Shown: positions 18,963 through 28,648, counted from the stretch's first letter. The stretch is DNA of 64,000 nucleotides from Wocania_A spongiicola (GCF_023502325.1 NZ_JAMFLZ010000009.1:1-64000), one strand, 5' to 3'. The notes: generated by a model from the sequence alone, not told the origin. Translations and numbers: made by a program.

Positions 18963-20063
18963 TTAATAATCAATTTTAATTCCATCCTTGTTTTTAAATT
19001 TCCCTGTAATTAACCAACCACCAAAGTCTTCTGAAACTGCCATTAGTAATTCATTTTTTCCTTTCTTTAAATTAAGATAAATACCATCAAATAATCCAAC
19101 AGTTCCTAAGTAGCGATAATCTCTAGAGCGCCATCTATTTGTACCTCTATAAATTGGGTTTCCATTTAAAACAGCTACAACTCTATCACTATAACCAAAT
19201 TCAAAAAGCTTTAATTGGTCTTTATTTGAGTTAATAACAATTTTTGCGAATACAGTATTTCCTGGCTTACCATTTCTTAATAATTGAATTCTAGAAATGT
19301 TTGCTGCCGTTCCTTCTTCAACTTTCACTTTGCCTTGCCAATTTCTATTTTTTATCAACTCATTTAAACTACTTGGACTATTTAACAGTTTTTCTTCAAA
19401 CATATCTGAGATTTCCCATTGAGGAACGAGTCCTTCTATCGGTTCTCTTTCAACTGGATTAAAATTAACTAGAGTTGTTGCATTTTTATCAACTTTTATA
19501 TCGGCTACATGCATTCCAGTAAACCTTCCTCCTCTTATTGTAACGCCCCCAACAATTGGTTTATGGGAAAGGTTCCAAGATAAATTAGCGGTATCGGCAT
19601 AATCTAAAAACACTTGTGCTTTATCATTATTTACAACCACTTTTACATGCGTCCAATCATCATACTTGTAGTTATAAGGGAAAGAGTATTTGGGTCCAAA
19701 ATTAAGTTGAAATGGTGTTACTCCGTTAACTCTAGGTGCAGCTTGATTAGCATCAGCTTTTCCTGATAGGTGTGGTCTTAAAAAAAACATTTCACTATTT
19801 GCCTCTACTGTTCTAAACTCAACACCAGGAAACGCTTGTTCTTCTTTTAAATAAACGTCAAACTCAATTGTTCCATTTAAAAATGCAGCGTCTTTAAGAA
19901 TAATAGACCCTCCTTGAATGTATACAGCCTCTTTTCCTTTATATTTTTCAACAACAAAGGATTGTGCTCTAACATTCCAATGTACTGTATCTAAAGGAAT
20001 TATATTTTGAGAAAAACTAGGTGCTGTAATAATTAATGTAAATAGTGTTATAATTTTTTTCAT
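18963..20063 (-). CDS. Secreted jelly-roll (LamG / DUF1080-like) protein
   Basis: A 366-residue exported protein. The ATG at 20063 gives a clean signal peptide (MKKIITLFTLIITAPSFSQ); the in-frame ATG at 20102 would add 13 residues before it and is less likely. Residues about 20-210 look like a concanavalin-like jelly roll (GTIEFDVYLKEE, PGVEFRT, WTHVKVVVNNDKAQVFLD, GGVTIRGG). The C-terminal half appears to be a second beta-rich domain with NGNPIYRG and LNLKKGKNELLMAVSEDFGG. No catalytic residues can be assigned. It diverges from a gene for a membrane-bound HTH-like protein that also has a jelly-roll-like outer domain. Confidence 0.7.
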   Translation of the reverse strand: MKKIITLFTLIITAPSFSQNIIPLDTVHWNVRAQSFVVEKYKGKEAVYIQGGSIILKDAAFLNGTIEFDVYLKEEQAFPGVEFRTVEANSEMFFLRPHLSGKADANQAAPRVNGVTPFQLNFGPKYSFPYNYKYDDWTHVKVVVNNDKAQVFLDYADTANLSWNLSHKPIVGGVTIRGGRFTGMHVADIKVDKNATTLVNFNPVEREPIEGLVPQWEISDMFEEKLLNSPSSLNELIKNRNWQGKVKVEEGTAANISRIQLLRNGKPGNTVFAKIVINSNKDQLKLFEFGYSDRVVAVLNGNPIYRGTNRWRSRDYRYLGTVGLFDGIYLNLKKGKNELLMAVSEDFGGWLITGKFKNKDGIKIDY

Positions 20064-20178
20064 GACTAAAGATTTTCTATAAAATTGAAAATTAATACTC
20101 ATATCTACTCAAACAAGTTCGTTCAAATCCATTCAATATTGTACAACATCAAAAAAAAAGCGATTTTTGTAATAATCT

Positions 20179-21444
20179 ATGAATACACAAAAAGAACACG
20201 AATTAATTAACAAGTGCATTCTTCAAATTGAAGAAAAACTGGGCTGGGGAGAATCATCAAACTGGCATAGCGAAGTTTTTATAGAATTAAGCGAAACCAT
20301 ACAGAAACAAACCAAAATATTACTTAGCCCTACTACTTTAAAACGTGTTTGGGGAAAAGTAAATTATAATAGTTCGCCAAGTATTAGTACACTAAATACT
20401 TTATCTCAGTTTATTGGATATTCTAATTGGAGGGATTATAAAAACAATCAACATAATAATAAGTCTAGTAATAAATCAATTAAAAAAACATTAGTTAATA
20501 TGCCTATTGTTTTTTCGTTGGCCGCTTTTTTAGCCTTATTATTTATATCTCTTTTCTCTACCATTAGTTCTAATAAAAATGAACTCACAACAGAAGATAT
20601 TTCAAAAATTAAATTTTCAAGCAGAACAATAACTAATAGTATGCCAAATTCTGTAGTTTTTGATTTTGATTTATCTAATATAAAATCTGATAGTATATTT
20701 ATTCAGCAGTATTGGGATGAAACTAAAACTATAAAAGTAAACAACAAGCAAAAACAAGCTACAGGTATATACTACTTTCCTGGTTATTTTAGAGCAAAAC
20801 TTGTTGTTGATGGTAATGTTATAAAAGAGCATGATTTGTTTATCAAATCTAATGGTTGGTCAGCTTCCATAGATTATGACCCAATTCCAAAATATTTGAA
20901 CCCTAAGCAATTTGTTGATGATGGACTTAAGCTTGATGATGATGTTCTTTCAGAAATAAAATCATTAAAAACACCTATAGTCACTACCTATCATTTTATT
21001 AACGATTTAGGAAACATTTCTGGAGATAATTTTAGTTTAGAAACAAGTCTTAAAAATAATTTCAACGAAAAATGGGCAGTATGCCAAACTACTCGAATAT
21101 ATATAATAGGCACAAAAGGTGCTTTAATTATTCCATTTACTATCTCTGGTTGCATATCAAATATTAACGTTATGCTAAATGATGTTTATATGAATGGAAA
21201 GGAGCAAGATTTATCTCCATTTGGGCTTAATCTTTCTTCTTTTAAAAACATCAAGATTAGTGTTATAAAAAAACAATTGAAAGTGTTTATAGATGATAAC
21301 GAAACGTTTTCAGCAAGATATAATAAAAGTATAGGAGAACTTGTTGGGCTTCGCTATAAATTTTTAGGCGCTGGAGAGGTAAAGCATATTAAACTTTTAA
21401 GCGCTACAGGAGATACTGTTTTAAAAGATAATTTTCAATTATGA
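20179..21444 (+). CDS. Predicted membrane-bound regulator: HTH-like N-domain, one TM helix, jelly-roll-like outer domain
   Basis: A 421-residue protein not assigned to a named family. Residues 1-90 resemble a domain common in Bacteroidota with a helical, HTH-like look (LLSPTTLKRVWGKVNYN, then STLNTLSQFIGYSNWRDYK). A single hydrophobic segment (about 112-132) follows. The remainder (about 140-421) would be periplasmic and beta-rich; its last 150 residues (FSLETSLKN, KQLKVFIDDNETF, LVGLRYKFLGAG) resemble the jelly roll of the divergent neighbour. The architecture suggests a one-component transmembrane regulator or sensor. That is an inference; DNA binding is not shown. Confidence 0.6.
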   Translation: MNTQKEHELINKCILQIEEKLGWGESSNWHSEVFIELSETIQKQTKILLSPTTLKRVWGKVNYNSSPSISTLNTLSQFIGYSNWRDYKNNQHNNKSSNKSIKKTLVNMPIVFSLAAFLALLFISLFSTISSNKNELTTEDISKIKFSSRTITNSMPNSVVFDFDLSNIKSDSIFIQQYWDETKTIKVNNKQKQATGIYYFPGYFRAKLVVDGNVIKEHDLFIKSNGWSASIDYDPIPKYLNPKQFVDDGLKLDDDVLSEIKSLKTPIVTTYHFINDLGNISGDNFSLETSLKNNFNEKWAVCQTTRIYIIGTKGALIIPFTISGCISNINVMLNDVYMNGKEQDLSPFGLNLSSFKNIKISVIKKQLKVFIDDNETFSARYNKSIGELVGLRYKFLGAGEVKHIKLLSATGDTVLKDNFQL

Positions 21445-21457
21445 GGTTATCATAACT

Positions 21458-21817
21458 TTATTCTAGTTCTAACTCTAATTTTTGCTTTTTAGTAAGTTTT
21501 GAAACTACAAGATTATAGGATATATCTAACCATTCAAATAATATATGATCAGAAATTGTACCATCCACAACGACACTACTCCAATGCTTTTTGCTGAAAT
21601 AAGATGGTTCTTGTAAAGCACTATATTGAGCTCTTAATTCTTCGATAGTTTCTGGAACGCACTTTATACTAAAGCTATCAAACGTATCTATATTTGTAGC
21701 TGTAAACATTTTTCCCTTAACTTTAAACACTAAAACATCTTGAAGTTTAGGAAATGGTATGGATTCAGTAACACCTTTTTTAGACAAACAATATAACCTA
21801 TAAGCTTCAATATCCAT
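21458..21817 (-). CDS. MmcQ/YjbR family protein
   Basis: A 119-residue cytoplasmic protein of the MmcQ/YjbR fold (CyaY-like, often annotated as DNA-binding). Seen: N-terminal YRLYCLSKKGVTESIPF, then VLVFKVKGKMFT, FSIKCVPE, and the HWSSVVVDGTISDHILFEWL segment followed by SYNLVVSKL, all in family order. The molecular role is unsettled. It begins 1 base after the hpf stop codon and is probably cotranscribed. Confidence 0.88.
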   Translation of the reverse strand: MDIEAYRLYCLSKKGVTESIPFPKLQDVLVFKVKGKMFTATNIDTFDSFSIKCVPETIEELRAQYSALQEPSYFSKKHWSSVVVDGTISDHILFEWLDISYNLVVSKLTKKQKLELELE

Positions 21818-21818
21818 A

Positions 21819-22118
21819 CTAATGTGGATTAAACACTTGTTTTCTTTTTTTAAGCTGAATTTCTAAATCTTTAATCGTTCGTTTTACTGCATCTTCGTAA
21901 TTATCTTCATCAGAACTTGCAAATATTCTTGGTCCAGGAACACTTAATTCTATTTTACATATTTTCCCTTTTTCTTTTGCATTGTGCTCTACTTGAAAAT
22001 GAACTTCAGCCTTAATAATCCAATCATATTTTTTATGAAGTCTTTCTAATTTATCTGTTACATAAGCGCTCATTGTTTCACTCGTTCCTATATGAACATA
22101 TTGAATATTTATTGTCAT
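21819..22118 (-). CDS. hpf: Ribosome hibernation-promoting factor (HPF/RaiA family, short form)
   Basis: A 99-residue protein of the HPF/YfiA family, which binds the 30S decoding region in stationary phase. Seen: MTINIQYVHIGTSETMSAYV, a LERLHKKYDWIIKAEVHF strand-helix core, and EDNYEDAVKRTIKDLEIQLKKRK. Only the N-terminal domain is present, so this is the short form. A TAACTTTG box lies about 35 bases upstream on the minus strand, without a clear -33 partner. Confidence 0.93.
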   Translation of the reverse strand: MTINIQYVHIGTSETMSAYVTDKLERLHKKYDWIIKAEVHFQVEHNAKEKGKICKIELSVPGPRIFASSDEDNYEDAVKRTIKDLEIQLKKRKQVFNPH

Positions 22119-22209
22119 AATTTCTCTTTTAAATATTTACTCAAAGTTACTATAGATTTCTTTTTTTAAAGATGATTTTTGTCATAATAAAATCATAAAT
22201 ATTATTACA

Positions 22210-23850
22210 TTATTCAAAAATCACCTTATCATCCTTTGCAAACCATTCTTTATAAAACTGCTGATGTATTTTTTCTATACTATTCCGTTTTACTTTTAAT
22301 GATGGTGTAACTAAATTGTTGTCTACAGTCCAATCTTCCTTCATAATAATTACTTTTTCAACCTTTTCATGTTTTTCTAAACTAGGGTTTATAGCAGCTA
22401 CCGTTTCAATTAACCCTTTAGATAGATCTTCTTTGGGTTTTGCTCTACCAAGCTCTGATAATGTAATTAAAGCTATAGGTTGTGGAATTCCGGTACCAAC
22501 AATGCATATTTGTTCAATATCTGTGTTTTTTGACAATAACATTTCAATATGCGAAGGAGAAATATATTTGCCTTTATCTGTTTTAAACTCATCCTTTGCA
22601 CGCCCCGTAATAGTTAAATACCCATCATGATCGTACTCGCCTTTATCTCCCGTTTTAAAATAACCATTATCAAAAACACTTGCTGTAATATCTGGTGCCT
22701 TAAAATAGCCTTTCATTAAACAATTATTTTTTATTAAAATTTCGCCTTCAGGAGTAAACTTGATTTGTACTCCTTCTAGAGCTTTACCAACAGTTCCTAT
22801 TTTATCAGCTTCAGGTCTTGTGGCATGAGATATAATACAATCTTCGGTCATGCCATAAACTTGAAAAATAGTAACGTCAATTTTTTTAAACCAATGCATT
22901 AAACTAGCAGACAGCGGTGCTGCTCCAGAAACAATATATTCGGCGCTTCTAAGCCCTAGTTTTTGCTTTAGTTTATTTTTAATCAATCGATTAACAAAAG
23001 GAATGTTTAATAAAATATTTAACTTCTTCTGAGGAAGGTTTTCTAGAATTTTTTCTTGAAACTTAGCCCAAATCCTAGGTACTGCTAAAAACAAATGCGG
23101 TTGACATTTCTCAAGATCTGAAGCAAAAGTTTCTAAAGATTCTGGAAACGAAAACTCTGCCCCAATAACTATTCCGTGTGTTCCAATACCAACTCGTTCG
23201 GCTACATGTGCTAAAGGCAAATATGAAAACAATCGCGGTAAAGGAGATAACTTAATTACAGACTTTATAACACGCATACTTTCCATAATATTACCAACAG
23301 AATGCATTACTCCTTTTGGTGTACCAGTGGTTCCTGATGTGTAAATAATAGTATGTAAATCGTTAGTATCAATTTTTGGCATTACTTCCAAAGGTTTTTC
23401 AGATTTAATTATGTCTTCCCATAAATCACCTTCATTTTCACCAAACAAACCAATACTAATTTTATGAATATCTGGAATTCCAGATTTTTGAGACTCAAAG
23501 TTGTCTAACTTTCCAATTATGATCGCTTTAGATTCACTATGTTCTAAAATCTGATTAATCGATGCCCCATTTAAAGTTGGATAAATAGGAATAGACACAT
23601 AACCGGCCATCATAATGGCTAAATCTGAAAGTAACCAATGGGCACAATTTTTTGAAAGTAAAGCAATATGACTTCGTTCTGGTAAATTATAGCTTTTTAG
23701 TTTTGAAGCTATTTTACAAACGGTTTCTTTGGCTTCTCTAAATGTATAGGTAACAATCGTTCCGTTAACAGGTTGCTTCAAAAAAATACGGTTTGGGGTT
23801 TCTTTTTCCCAATGCATAAAAGCTTCGAGAGGTGAGTTAAATGTAGTCAT
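22210..23850 (-). CDS. AMP-dependent long-chain acyl-CoA synthetase
   Basis: A 546-residue adenylate-forming enzyme that probably activates fatty acids to acyl-CoA via acyl-AMP. Seen: P-loop motif TIIYTSGTTGTPKGVMHS (about 166-183), the YLPLAHVAERVG segment, the adenine-binding FQVYGMTED, and the late motifs YFKTGDKGEYDHDGYLTITGR (cut here) with a C-terminal Lys-containing VKRNSIEK. It is shorter than the approximately 600-residue Flavobacteria FadD. Substrate chain length is an inference. The gene stands alone, divergent from rdgB. Confidence 0.9.
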   Translation of the reverse strand: MTTFNSPLEAFMHWEKETPNRIFLKQPVNGTIVTYTFREAKETVCKIASKLKSYNLPERSHIALLSKNCAHWLLSDLAIMMAGYVSIPIYPTLNGASINQILEHSESKAIIIGKLDNFESQKSGIPDIHKISIGLFGENEGDLWEDIIKSEKPLEVMPKIDTNDLHTIIYTSGTTGTPKGVMHSVGNIMESMRVIKSVIKLSPLPRLFSYLPLAHVAERVGIGTHGIVIGAEFSFPESLETFASDLEKCQPHLFLAVPRIWAKFQEKILENLPQKKLNILLNIPFVNRLIKNKLKQKLGLRSAEYIVSGAAPLSASLMHWFKKIDVTIFQVYGMTEDCIISHATRPEADKIGTVGKALEGVQIKFTPEGEILIKNNCLMKGYFKAPDITASVFDNGYFKTGDKGEYDHDGYLTITGRAKDEFKTDKGKYISPSHIEMLLSKNTDIEQICIVGTGIPQPIALITLSELGRAKPKEDLSKGLIETVAAINPSLEKHEKVEKVIIMKEDWTVDNNLVTPSLKVKRNSIEKIHQQFYKEWFAKDDKVIFE

Positions 23851-23953
23851 ATTTGGTTTCAGTTAGATATTAAAGATATAAAAAAGCTTTAAATATTATT
23901 CTTTTAATTAGACATATATAGTATTATTTTTGATTAACTAAACATATCATTTC

Positions 23954-24526
23954 ATGCAACTCGTATTCGCAACCAATAACCTTAATAAATTAAAAGAAGT
24001 ACAAGCTTTAATCCCTTCACATATTAAACTTTTAAGTTTAAAAGATATTGGCTGTTTTGAAGATATTCCTGAAACCCAAAGTACTATAGAAGGTAATGCT
24101 ACCCAAAAAGCAGAATATATAAAACAGCATTATGGTTTTGATTGTTTTGCTGATGATACGGGTCTAGAAGTAGACGCTTTAAATGGTGCACCTGGAGTAT
24201 ATTCTGCGCGTTACGCAGGAGAACAACGTAATGCAAATGATAATATGGATAAATTACTTGCAGAATTAAACCATAAAAATAACCGAAATGCACAATTTAA
24301 AACAGTAATAGTTTTGCAACTTAACAACAAACAGCAAACATTTACTGGTATTTGCAAAGGAGAAATTACCTCAACTAAACATGGAGAAAAAGGGTTTGGT
24401 TACGACCCTATTTTTAAACCTAGAGGTTACAACCAAACTTTTGCTGAAATGAATTTAAGCCTAAAAAATAGTATTGGGCACCGTGGAAAAGCCGTGAATT
24501 TACTTGTGAATTTTTTAAATTCATAA
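23954..24526 (+). CDS. rdgB: dITP/XTP pyrophosphatase (RdgB/HAM1 family)
   Basis: Housecleaning enzyme that hydrolyses dITP, XTP and ITP to monophosphates and keeps non-canonical purines out of DNA and RNA. The 190-residue length is typical. Seen: N-terminal LVFATNNLNKLKEVQAL, the ADDTGLEVDALNGAPGVYSA catalytic segment (about 65-85), GKGFGYDP-like EKGFGYDPIF (about 147-156) and the C-terminal SHR-like IGHRGKA. A TATTTTTG box lies at 23925-23932. Confidence 0.96.
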   Translation: MQLVFATNNLNKLKEVQALIPSHIKLLSLKDIGCFEDIPETQSTIEGNATQKAEYIKQHYGFDCFADDTGLEVDALNGAPGVYSARYAGEQRNANDNMDKLLAELNHKNNRNAQFKTVIVLQLNNKQQTFTGICKGEITSTKHGEKGFGYDPIFKPRGYNQTFAEMNLSLKNSIGHRGKAVNLLVNFLNS

Positions 24527-24597
24527 AACTTGAGATTTTAACCACAAAAAGTTAAATTCTAGTTGGCTGTTAATTTTCTTTATGCTACTTTTAATTT

Positions 24598-26811
24598 ATG
24601 ACAGAGGAAGCCTTAGAAAAAGAAAATATTGCCATTACCAAAGCCTATAAAGAATTATTAAAGGTTAGCTATCGTACACTCTCAAAAGAAGACAAAAAAT
24701 TAATACGCAGTGCTTTTGATGTTGCACTTGATGCACATAAAGATCAGCGTAGAAAATCTGGAGAAGCTTACATTTTTCATCCTTTAGCAGTCGCTAAAAT
24801 TGTAGCTCAAGAAATTGGTTTGGATGCCACATCTATTGCAGCGGCATTACTACACGATGTTGTTGAAGACAGCGAAGACTACTCAATATCAGATATAGAA
24901 GGGCTATTTGGAGAAACTGTTGCAAAGATTGTAAACGGGCTTACAAAAATATCTTCGCTTAAAAAAGATATGGATATATCGCTTCAAGCTGAGAATTTTC
25001 GTAAAATGCTCCTTACATTAAATGATGATGTAAGAGTTATTATTATAAAAATTGCCGATAGACTTCATAATATGCAAACTATGGATTCTATGCGGGCAGA
25101 TAAGCAAGTCAAAATAGCATCAGAAACCTTATACATATACGCGCCTTTAGCTCATAGAATTGGGTTATATAATATTAAAACTGAGCTTGAAGATTTAGGT
25201 TTAAAATATACTGAGCCAGAAGTTTATAATGATATTTTAAACAAAATAAAAGAAAGCAAAGAAGAGCAAGATAAATATATAGAAGCCTTTAGTCAAGTAA
25301 TAAAAAATTCTTTAGATAAAGAATTAATGGATTACACTATTAAAGGACGACCAAAATCTATTTTTTCTATTCGCAGAAAAATGCAAAAACAAGGCGTTTC
25401 GTTTGATGAAGTTTACGACAAATTTGCCATTAGAATTATTTATAAAGGTGATGAAGAAAATGAAAAGTTTTTTGCTTGGAAAATATATTCAATTGTAACC
25501 GATCATTTTAGACCAAACCCTGTACGCCTTCGCGATTGGATTTCATCACCAAAAGGAACAGGTTACGAAGCATTGCATATAACTGTAATGGGACCTAAAG
25601 GCCGATGGGTAGAAGTACAAATACGTAGCGAGCGTATGAATGAAATTGCCGAAAAAGGCTATGCAGCTCACTATAAATACAAGCAAACTAACGAAAAAGA
25701 AGACAGTTTAGAAACTTGGATAAACAAACTCCAGGAAGCTTTAGAGAATCCTGATACTAATGCTGTTGATTTTGTTGAGCAATTCAAGTTAAACTTATAT
25801 TCAAAAGAAATTTTTGTTTTTACACCAACAGGAGAATTAAAATCATTACCTAAAGGAGCTACTTCTCTAGATTTTGCTTTTAGTATCCATACTGAAGTTG
25901 GTATGAAAACTCGTGGCGCAAAAGTAAACGGTAAATTAGTGCCTTTAAGTCACGAATTACAAAGTGGTGATCAAGTAGATATTTTAACATCCGAAAGTGC
26001 AAAACCCAATGCCAATTGGTTAGATTATTCAACCACAGCAAGAGCCAGAAGCAAAATTAAATCGGCTTTAAAAGAAGACAAAAAACGTATTGGAGAAGAA
26101 GGCAAAGAAATATTGCGACGGAAATTAAAGCAACTTAAAATAACGCTTAACGAATCTTCAATAAATGAATTAGTTAACTATTTTAAATTAAAAACAAGTC
26201 TCGATTTATTTTATAGAGTGGGTATTGGTACTATAGATAATCCAATGCTTAAAGATTATGCTGCCTCTAGAAGCAATGCTTTAATGAGTTTTATAAAAAA
26301 TAAAATATCTAGAAAGCAAACCATAAAGAAAGAAGATTTAGAAAAAGAAGAAGTTACCGCTAAATATGATTCGCTTGTTTTTGGTAAAGAAGAAGAAAAA
26401 CTAGACTATAAATTATCAAACTGCTGTAACCCTATTCCCGGTGATGATGTCTTTGGGTTTTTAACAGTTAATGAAGGTATTAAGGTTCATAAAAAAAACT
26501 GCCCAAATGCGCTAAGCTTGCAATCTAATTACGCGTACCGAATTATGCCTGCTAAATGGGTAGATTCATCTCAGCAAGAATTTTTGGTAAAAATTGTTAT
26601 TACTGGAATTGATCATATTGGTTTGGTAAACGACATAACAAATATTATTTCAGAAAATATGCATGTAAACATGAAAAGCATTAGTTTTGAAAGTGATGAT
26701 GGGTTATTCTCTGGGAAAATTAATGTTGTTGTAAAGAATAATACCATTATAAAAAAGCTATTGGAAAAACTTAAAAAAATTAATGGCATAGATAAGGTTA
26801 CTAGAGTGTAA
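24598..26811 (+). CDS. Bifunctional (p)ppGpp synthetase/hydrolase, RelA/SpoT family
   Basis: Long RSH enzyme that makes and degrades the stringent-response alarmone. Of 737 residues: the HD hydrolase domain keeps HPLAVAKIV and LLHDVVED (about 84-91) and looks active; the synthetase domain has GRPKSIFSIRRKMQKQ and GTGYEALHITVMGP (about 320); TGS (about 405-465, VFTPTGELKSLPKGATSLD); a Cys/His-containing helical region (CCNPIPGDDVFGF); and a C-terminal ACT domain (about 660-737). As the only RSH gene in view it is probably the cell's Rel. It begins a run with a fur-like gene and purA. Confidence 0.95.
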   Translation: MTEEALEKENIAITKAYKELLKVSYRTLSKEDKKLIRSAFDVALDAHKDQRRKSGEAYIFHPLAVAKIVAQEIGLDATSIAAALLHDVVEDSEDYSISDIEGLFGETVAKIVNGLTKISSLKKDMDISLQAENFRKMLLTLNDDVRVIIIKIADRLHNMQTMDSMRADKQVKIASETLYIYAPLAHRIGLYNIKTELEDLGLKYTEPEVYNDILNKIKESKEEQDKYIEAFSQVIKNSLDKELMDYTIKGRPKSIFSIRRKMQKQGVSFDEVYDKFAIRIIYKGDEENEKFFAWKIYSIVTDHFRPNPVRLRDWISSPKGTGYEALHITVMGPKGRWVEVQIRSERMNEIAEKGYAAHYKYKQTNEKEDSLETWINKLQEALENPDTNAVDFVEQFKLNLYSKEIFVFTPTGELKSLPKGATSLDFAFSIHTEVGMKTRGAKVNGKLVPLSHELQSGDQVDILTSESAKPNANWLDYSTTARARSKIKSALKEDKKRIGEEGKEILRRKLKQLKITLNESSINELVNYFKLKTSLDLFYRVGIGTIDNPMLKDYAASRSNALMSFIKNKISRKQTIKKEDLEKEEVTAKYDSLVFGKEEEKLDYKLSNCCNPIPGDDVFGFLTVNEGIKVHKKNCPNALSLQSNYAYRIMPAKWVDSSQQEFLVKIVITGIDHIGLVNDITNIISENMHVNMKSISFESDDGLFSGKINVVVKNNTIIKKLLEKLKKINGIDKVTRV

Positions 26812-26837
26812 AAAAAGTGTAAATTTGCGACGAAATT

Positions 26838-27290
26838 ATGAATGCAAAAGCAGATACAAAAAATCAAGACATAGTTAAAAGCGTATTTACTAGCTTTTTA
26901 GAAAGTAACGGGCATAGAAAAACTCCAGAGCGATACGCTATACTACAAGAAATTTATAATAGCACCGAACACTTCGATATTGAGTCTTTATACCTTAATA
27001 TGAAAAACAAGAAATATCGTGTTTCTCGTGCTACACTTTACAACACTATTGAATTACTTTTAGAATGTGGTTTAGTTAGAAAACATCAATTTGGACAAAA
27101 CCAAGCGCATTACGAAAAGTCATATTTCGATAGACAACACGATCATGTTATACTTACAGATACCGGTGAAGTTATTGAGTTTTGCGATCCGCGAATTCAA
27201 TCCATAAAAAAAACCATCGAAGAAGTTTTTGATATCGAAATTAATAACCACTCACTTTATTTTTACGGAAATAGAAAATCAACTAAATAA
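26838..27290 (+). CDS. Fur-family transcriptional repressor
   Basis: A 150-residue metal-dependent regulator. The N-terminal winged helix is clear (HRKTPERYAILQEIYNS, then RVSRATLYNTIELLLECGLV). The metal-binding HDHVILTDTG follows at about 96-105. The C-terminal structural CxxC pairs of classical Fur are not seen; only single cysteines remain. It could be Fur-, PerR- or Zur-like; which metal is sensed cannot be told. It lies 26 bases after rsh and 12 bases before purA. A TAAATTTG box at 26820-26827 may give it a promoter of its own. Confidence 0.93.
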   Translation: MNAKADTKNQDIVKSVFTSFLESNGHRKTPERYAILQEIYNSTEHFDIESLYLNMKNKKYRVSRATLYNTIELLLECGLVRKHQFGQNQAHYEKSYFDRQHDHVILTDTGEVIEFCDPRIQSIKKTIEEVFDIEINNHSLYFYGNRKSTK

Positions 27291-27302
27291 CTAATTTTTA
27301 CA

Positions 27303-28589
27303 ATGGCAGTAGATTTACTACTAGGATTACAATGGGGAGACGAAGGCAAAGGAAAAATTGTTGACGTACTAACATCCAACTACAATATTATTGCTCGTTT
27401 TCAAGGTGGTCCAAATGCAGGACATACCCTAGTTTTTAACGGAAGAAAACATGTTTTACATACCATTCCGTCTGGGATTTTTCATGACGATGCAACAAAT
27501 TTAGTAGGAAATGGGGTAGTTATTGACCCTGTTATCTTTAAAAAAGAACTAGATAAATTAGAAGAACAAGATGTAGATTATAGAAAATCGCTTCTTATTT
27601 CTCGCAAAGCTCATATTATTTTACCTACCCATCGTTTGTTAGATGCTGCTAGTGAAGCCTCAAAAGGAAAAGCTAAAATTGGGTCTACACTTAAAGGTAT
27701 CGGTCCAACTTATATGGATAAAACTGGTCGTAATGGTATTCGTGTTGGCGATTTAGAGTTAAGCGATTGGAAGACACGCTATAGAGCTTTAGCAAATAAG
27801 CATGAATCAATGATTTCTTTTTATAATGTTGATGTTCAATACGATTTAACCGAATTAGAAAAAGAGTTTTTTGAAGCTGTAAAAGTTTTAAAATCTTTAA
27901 AATTTATTGATTCTGAAGAATATATTTATCAAGCACAAAAATCTGGACAAACTATTTTAGCCGAAGGTGCTCAAGGTTCATTACTCGATATTGATTTTGG
28001 TACGTATCCTTTTGTAACATCAAGTAACACTACAGCAGCTGGTGCTTGTACAGGTTTAGGTGTATCGCCTAATCAAATCGGTGATGTTTTTGGAATTTTT
28101 AAAGCCTATACAACCCGTGTGGGTTCTGGCCCATTCCCTACCGAATTGTTTGATGAAGATGGAGCAACTATGGCAAAAGTTGGTAACGAATTTGGTGCAA
28201 CAACAGGAAGACCTAGACGTTGTGGCTGGTTAGATTTAATTGCCTTAAAATATGCATGTCAAGTAAACGGTGTAACACAATTAATGATGATGAAAGGCGA
28301 CGTACTTTCTGGTTTTAAAACCTTAAAAGTATGTACAGCATATAAATATAAAGGAGAAGTTATAAAACATTTCCCTTACAATATCGAGCCAGAAAATGTA
28401 GAGCCTATTTACTCTGAATTTTGTGGTTGGAGCGAAGATTTAACTGAAATGTCTGAGGCTTCTCAATTACCAAAAGCATTAAATGAGTATATAGAGTTTT
28501 TAGAAAAAGAGCTGGAAATTCCAATTACCATTGTTTCTGTTGGTCCAGATAGAAAACAAACTATTTTTAGGCAACAATTGGTTTCTTAA
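27303..28589 (+). CDS. purA: Adenylosuccinate synthetase
   Basis: GTP-dependent first step from IMP to AMP in purine synthesis. It has 428 residues, as usual. Seen: QWGDEGKGKIVD at the N terminus (catalytic Asp and P loop), GGPNAGHT with the catalytic His, GIGPTYMDK, TRVGSGPFPTEL, TTGRPRRCGWLDL, and the closing SVGPDRKQTI guanine-binding segment. Downstream of the fur-like gene by 12 bases and followed by a terminator. Confidence 0.97.
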   Translation: MAVDLLLGLQWGDEGKGKIVDVLTSNYNIIARFQGGPNAGHTLVFNGRKHVLHTIPSGIFHDDATNLVGNGVVIDPVIFKKELDKLEEQDVDYRKSLLISRKAHIILPTHRLLDAASEASKGKAKIGSTLKGIGPTYMDKTGRNGIRVGDLELSDWKTRYRALANKHESMISFYNVDVQYDLTELEKEFFEAVKVLKSLKFIDSEEYIYQAQKSGQTILAEGAQGSLLDIDFGTYPFVTSSNTTAAGACTGLGVSPNQIGDVFGIFKAYTTRVGSGPFPTELFDEDGATMAKVGNEFGATTGRPRRCGWLDLIALKYACQVNGVTQLMMMKGDVLSGFKTLKVCTAYKYKGEVIKHFPYNIEPENVEPIYSEFCGWSEDLTEMSEASQLPKALNEYIEFLEKELEIPITIVSVGPDRKQTIFRQQLVS

Positions 28590-28620
28590 AAGCTTAAACA
28601 AATATTTTAAATAAAAATTA

Positions 28621-28648
28621 AAGACTACTTTCTAAGTAGTCTTTTTCT
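28621..28648 (+). terminator. Terminator after purA
   Basis: A perfect 10-bp stem (28621-28630 with 28634-28643) with a 3-base loop and a T-rich tail. It ends the rsh-fur-purA transcript and separates it from the accessory-looking cassette that follows. Confidence 0.85.

Noticed and set aside
22171..22197. Hairpin ATGATTTT/AAAATCAT after the acyl-CoA ligase as a terminator
   Set aside because: AT-only stem with a loose loop and a poor T tail; too weak to call.
22316..22630. Plus-strand frame of 104 codons opposite the acyl-CoA ligase
   Set aside because: Falls within a conserved enzyme on the other strand; no recognisable domain.
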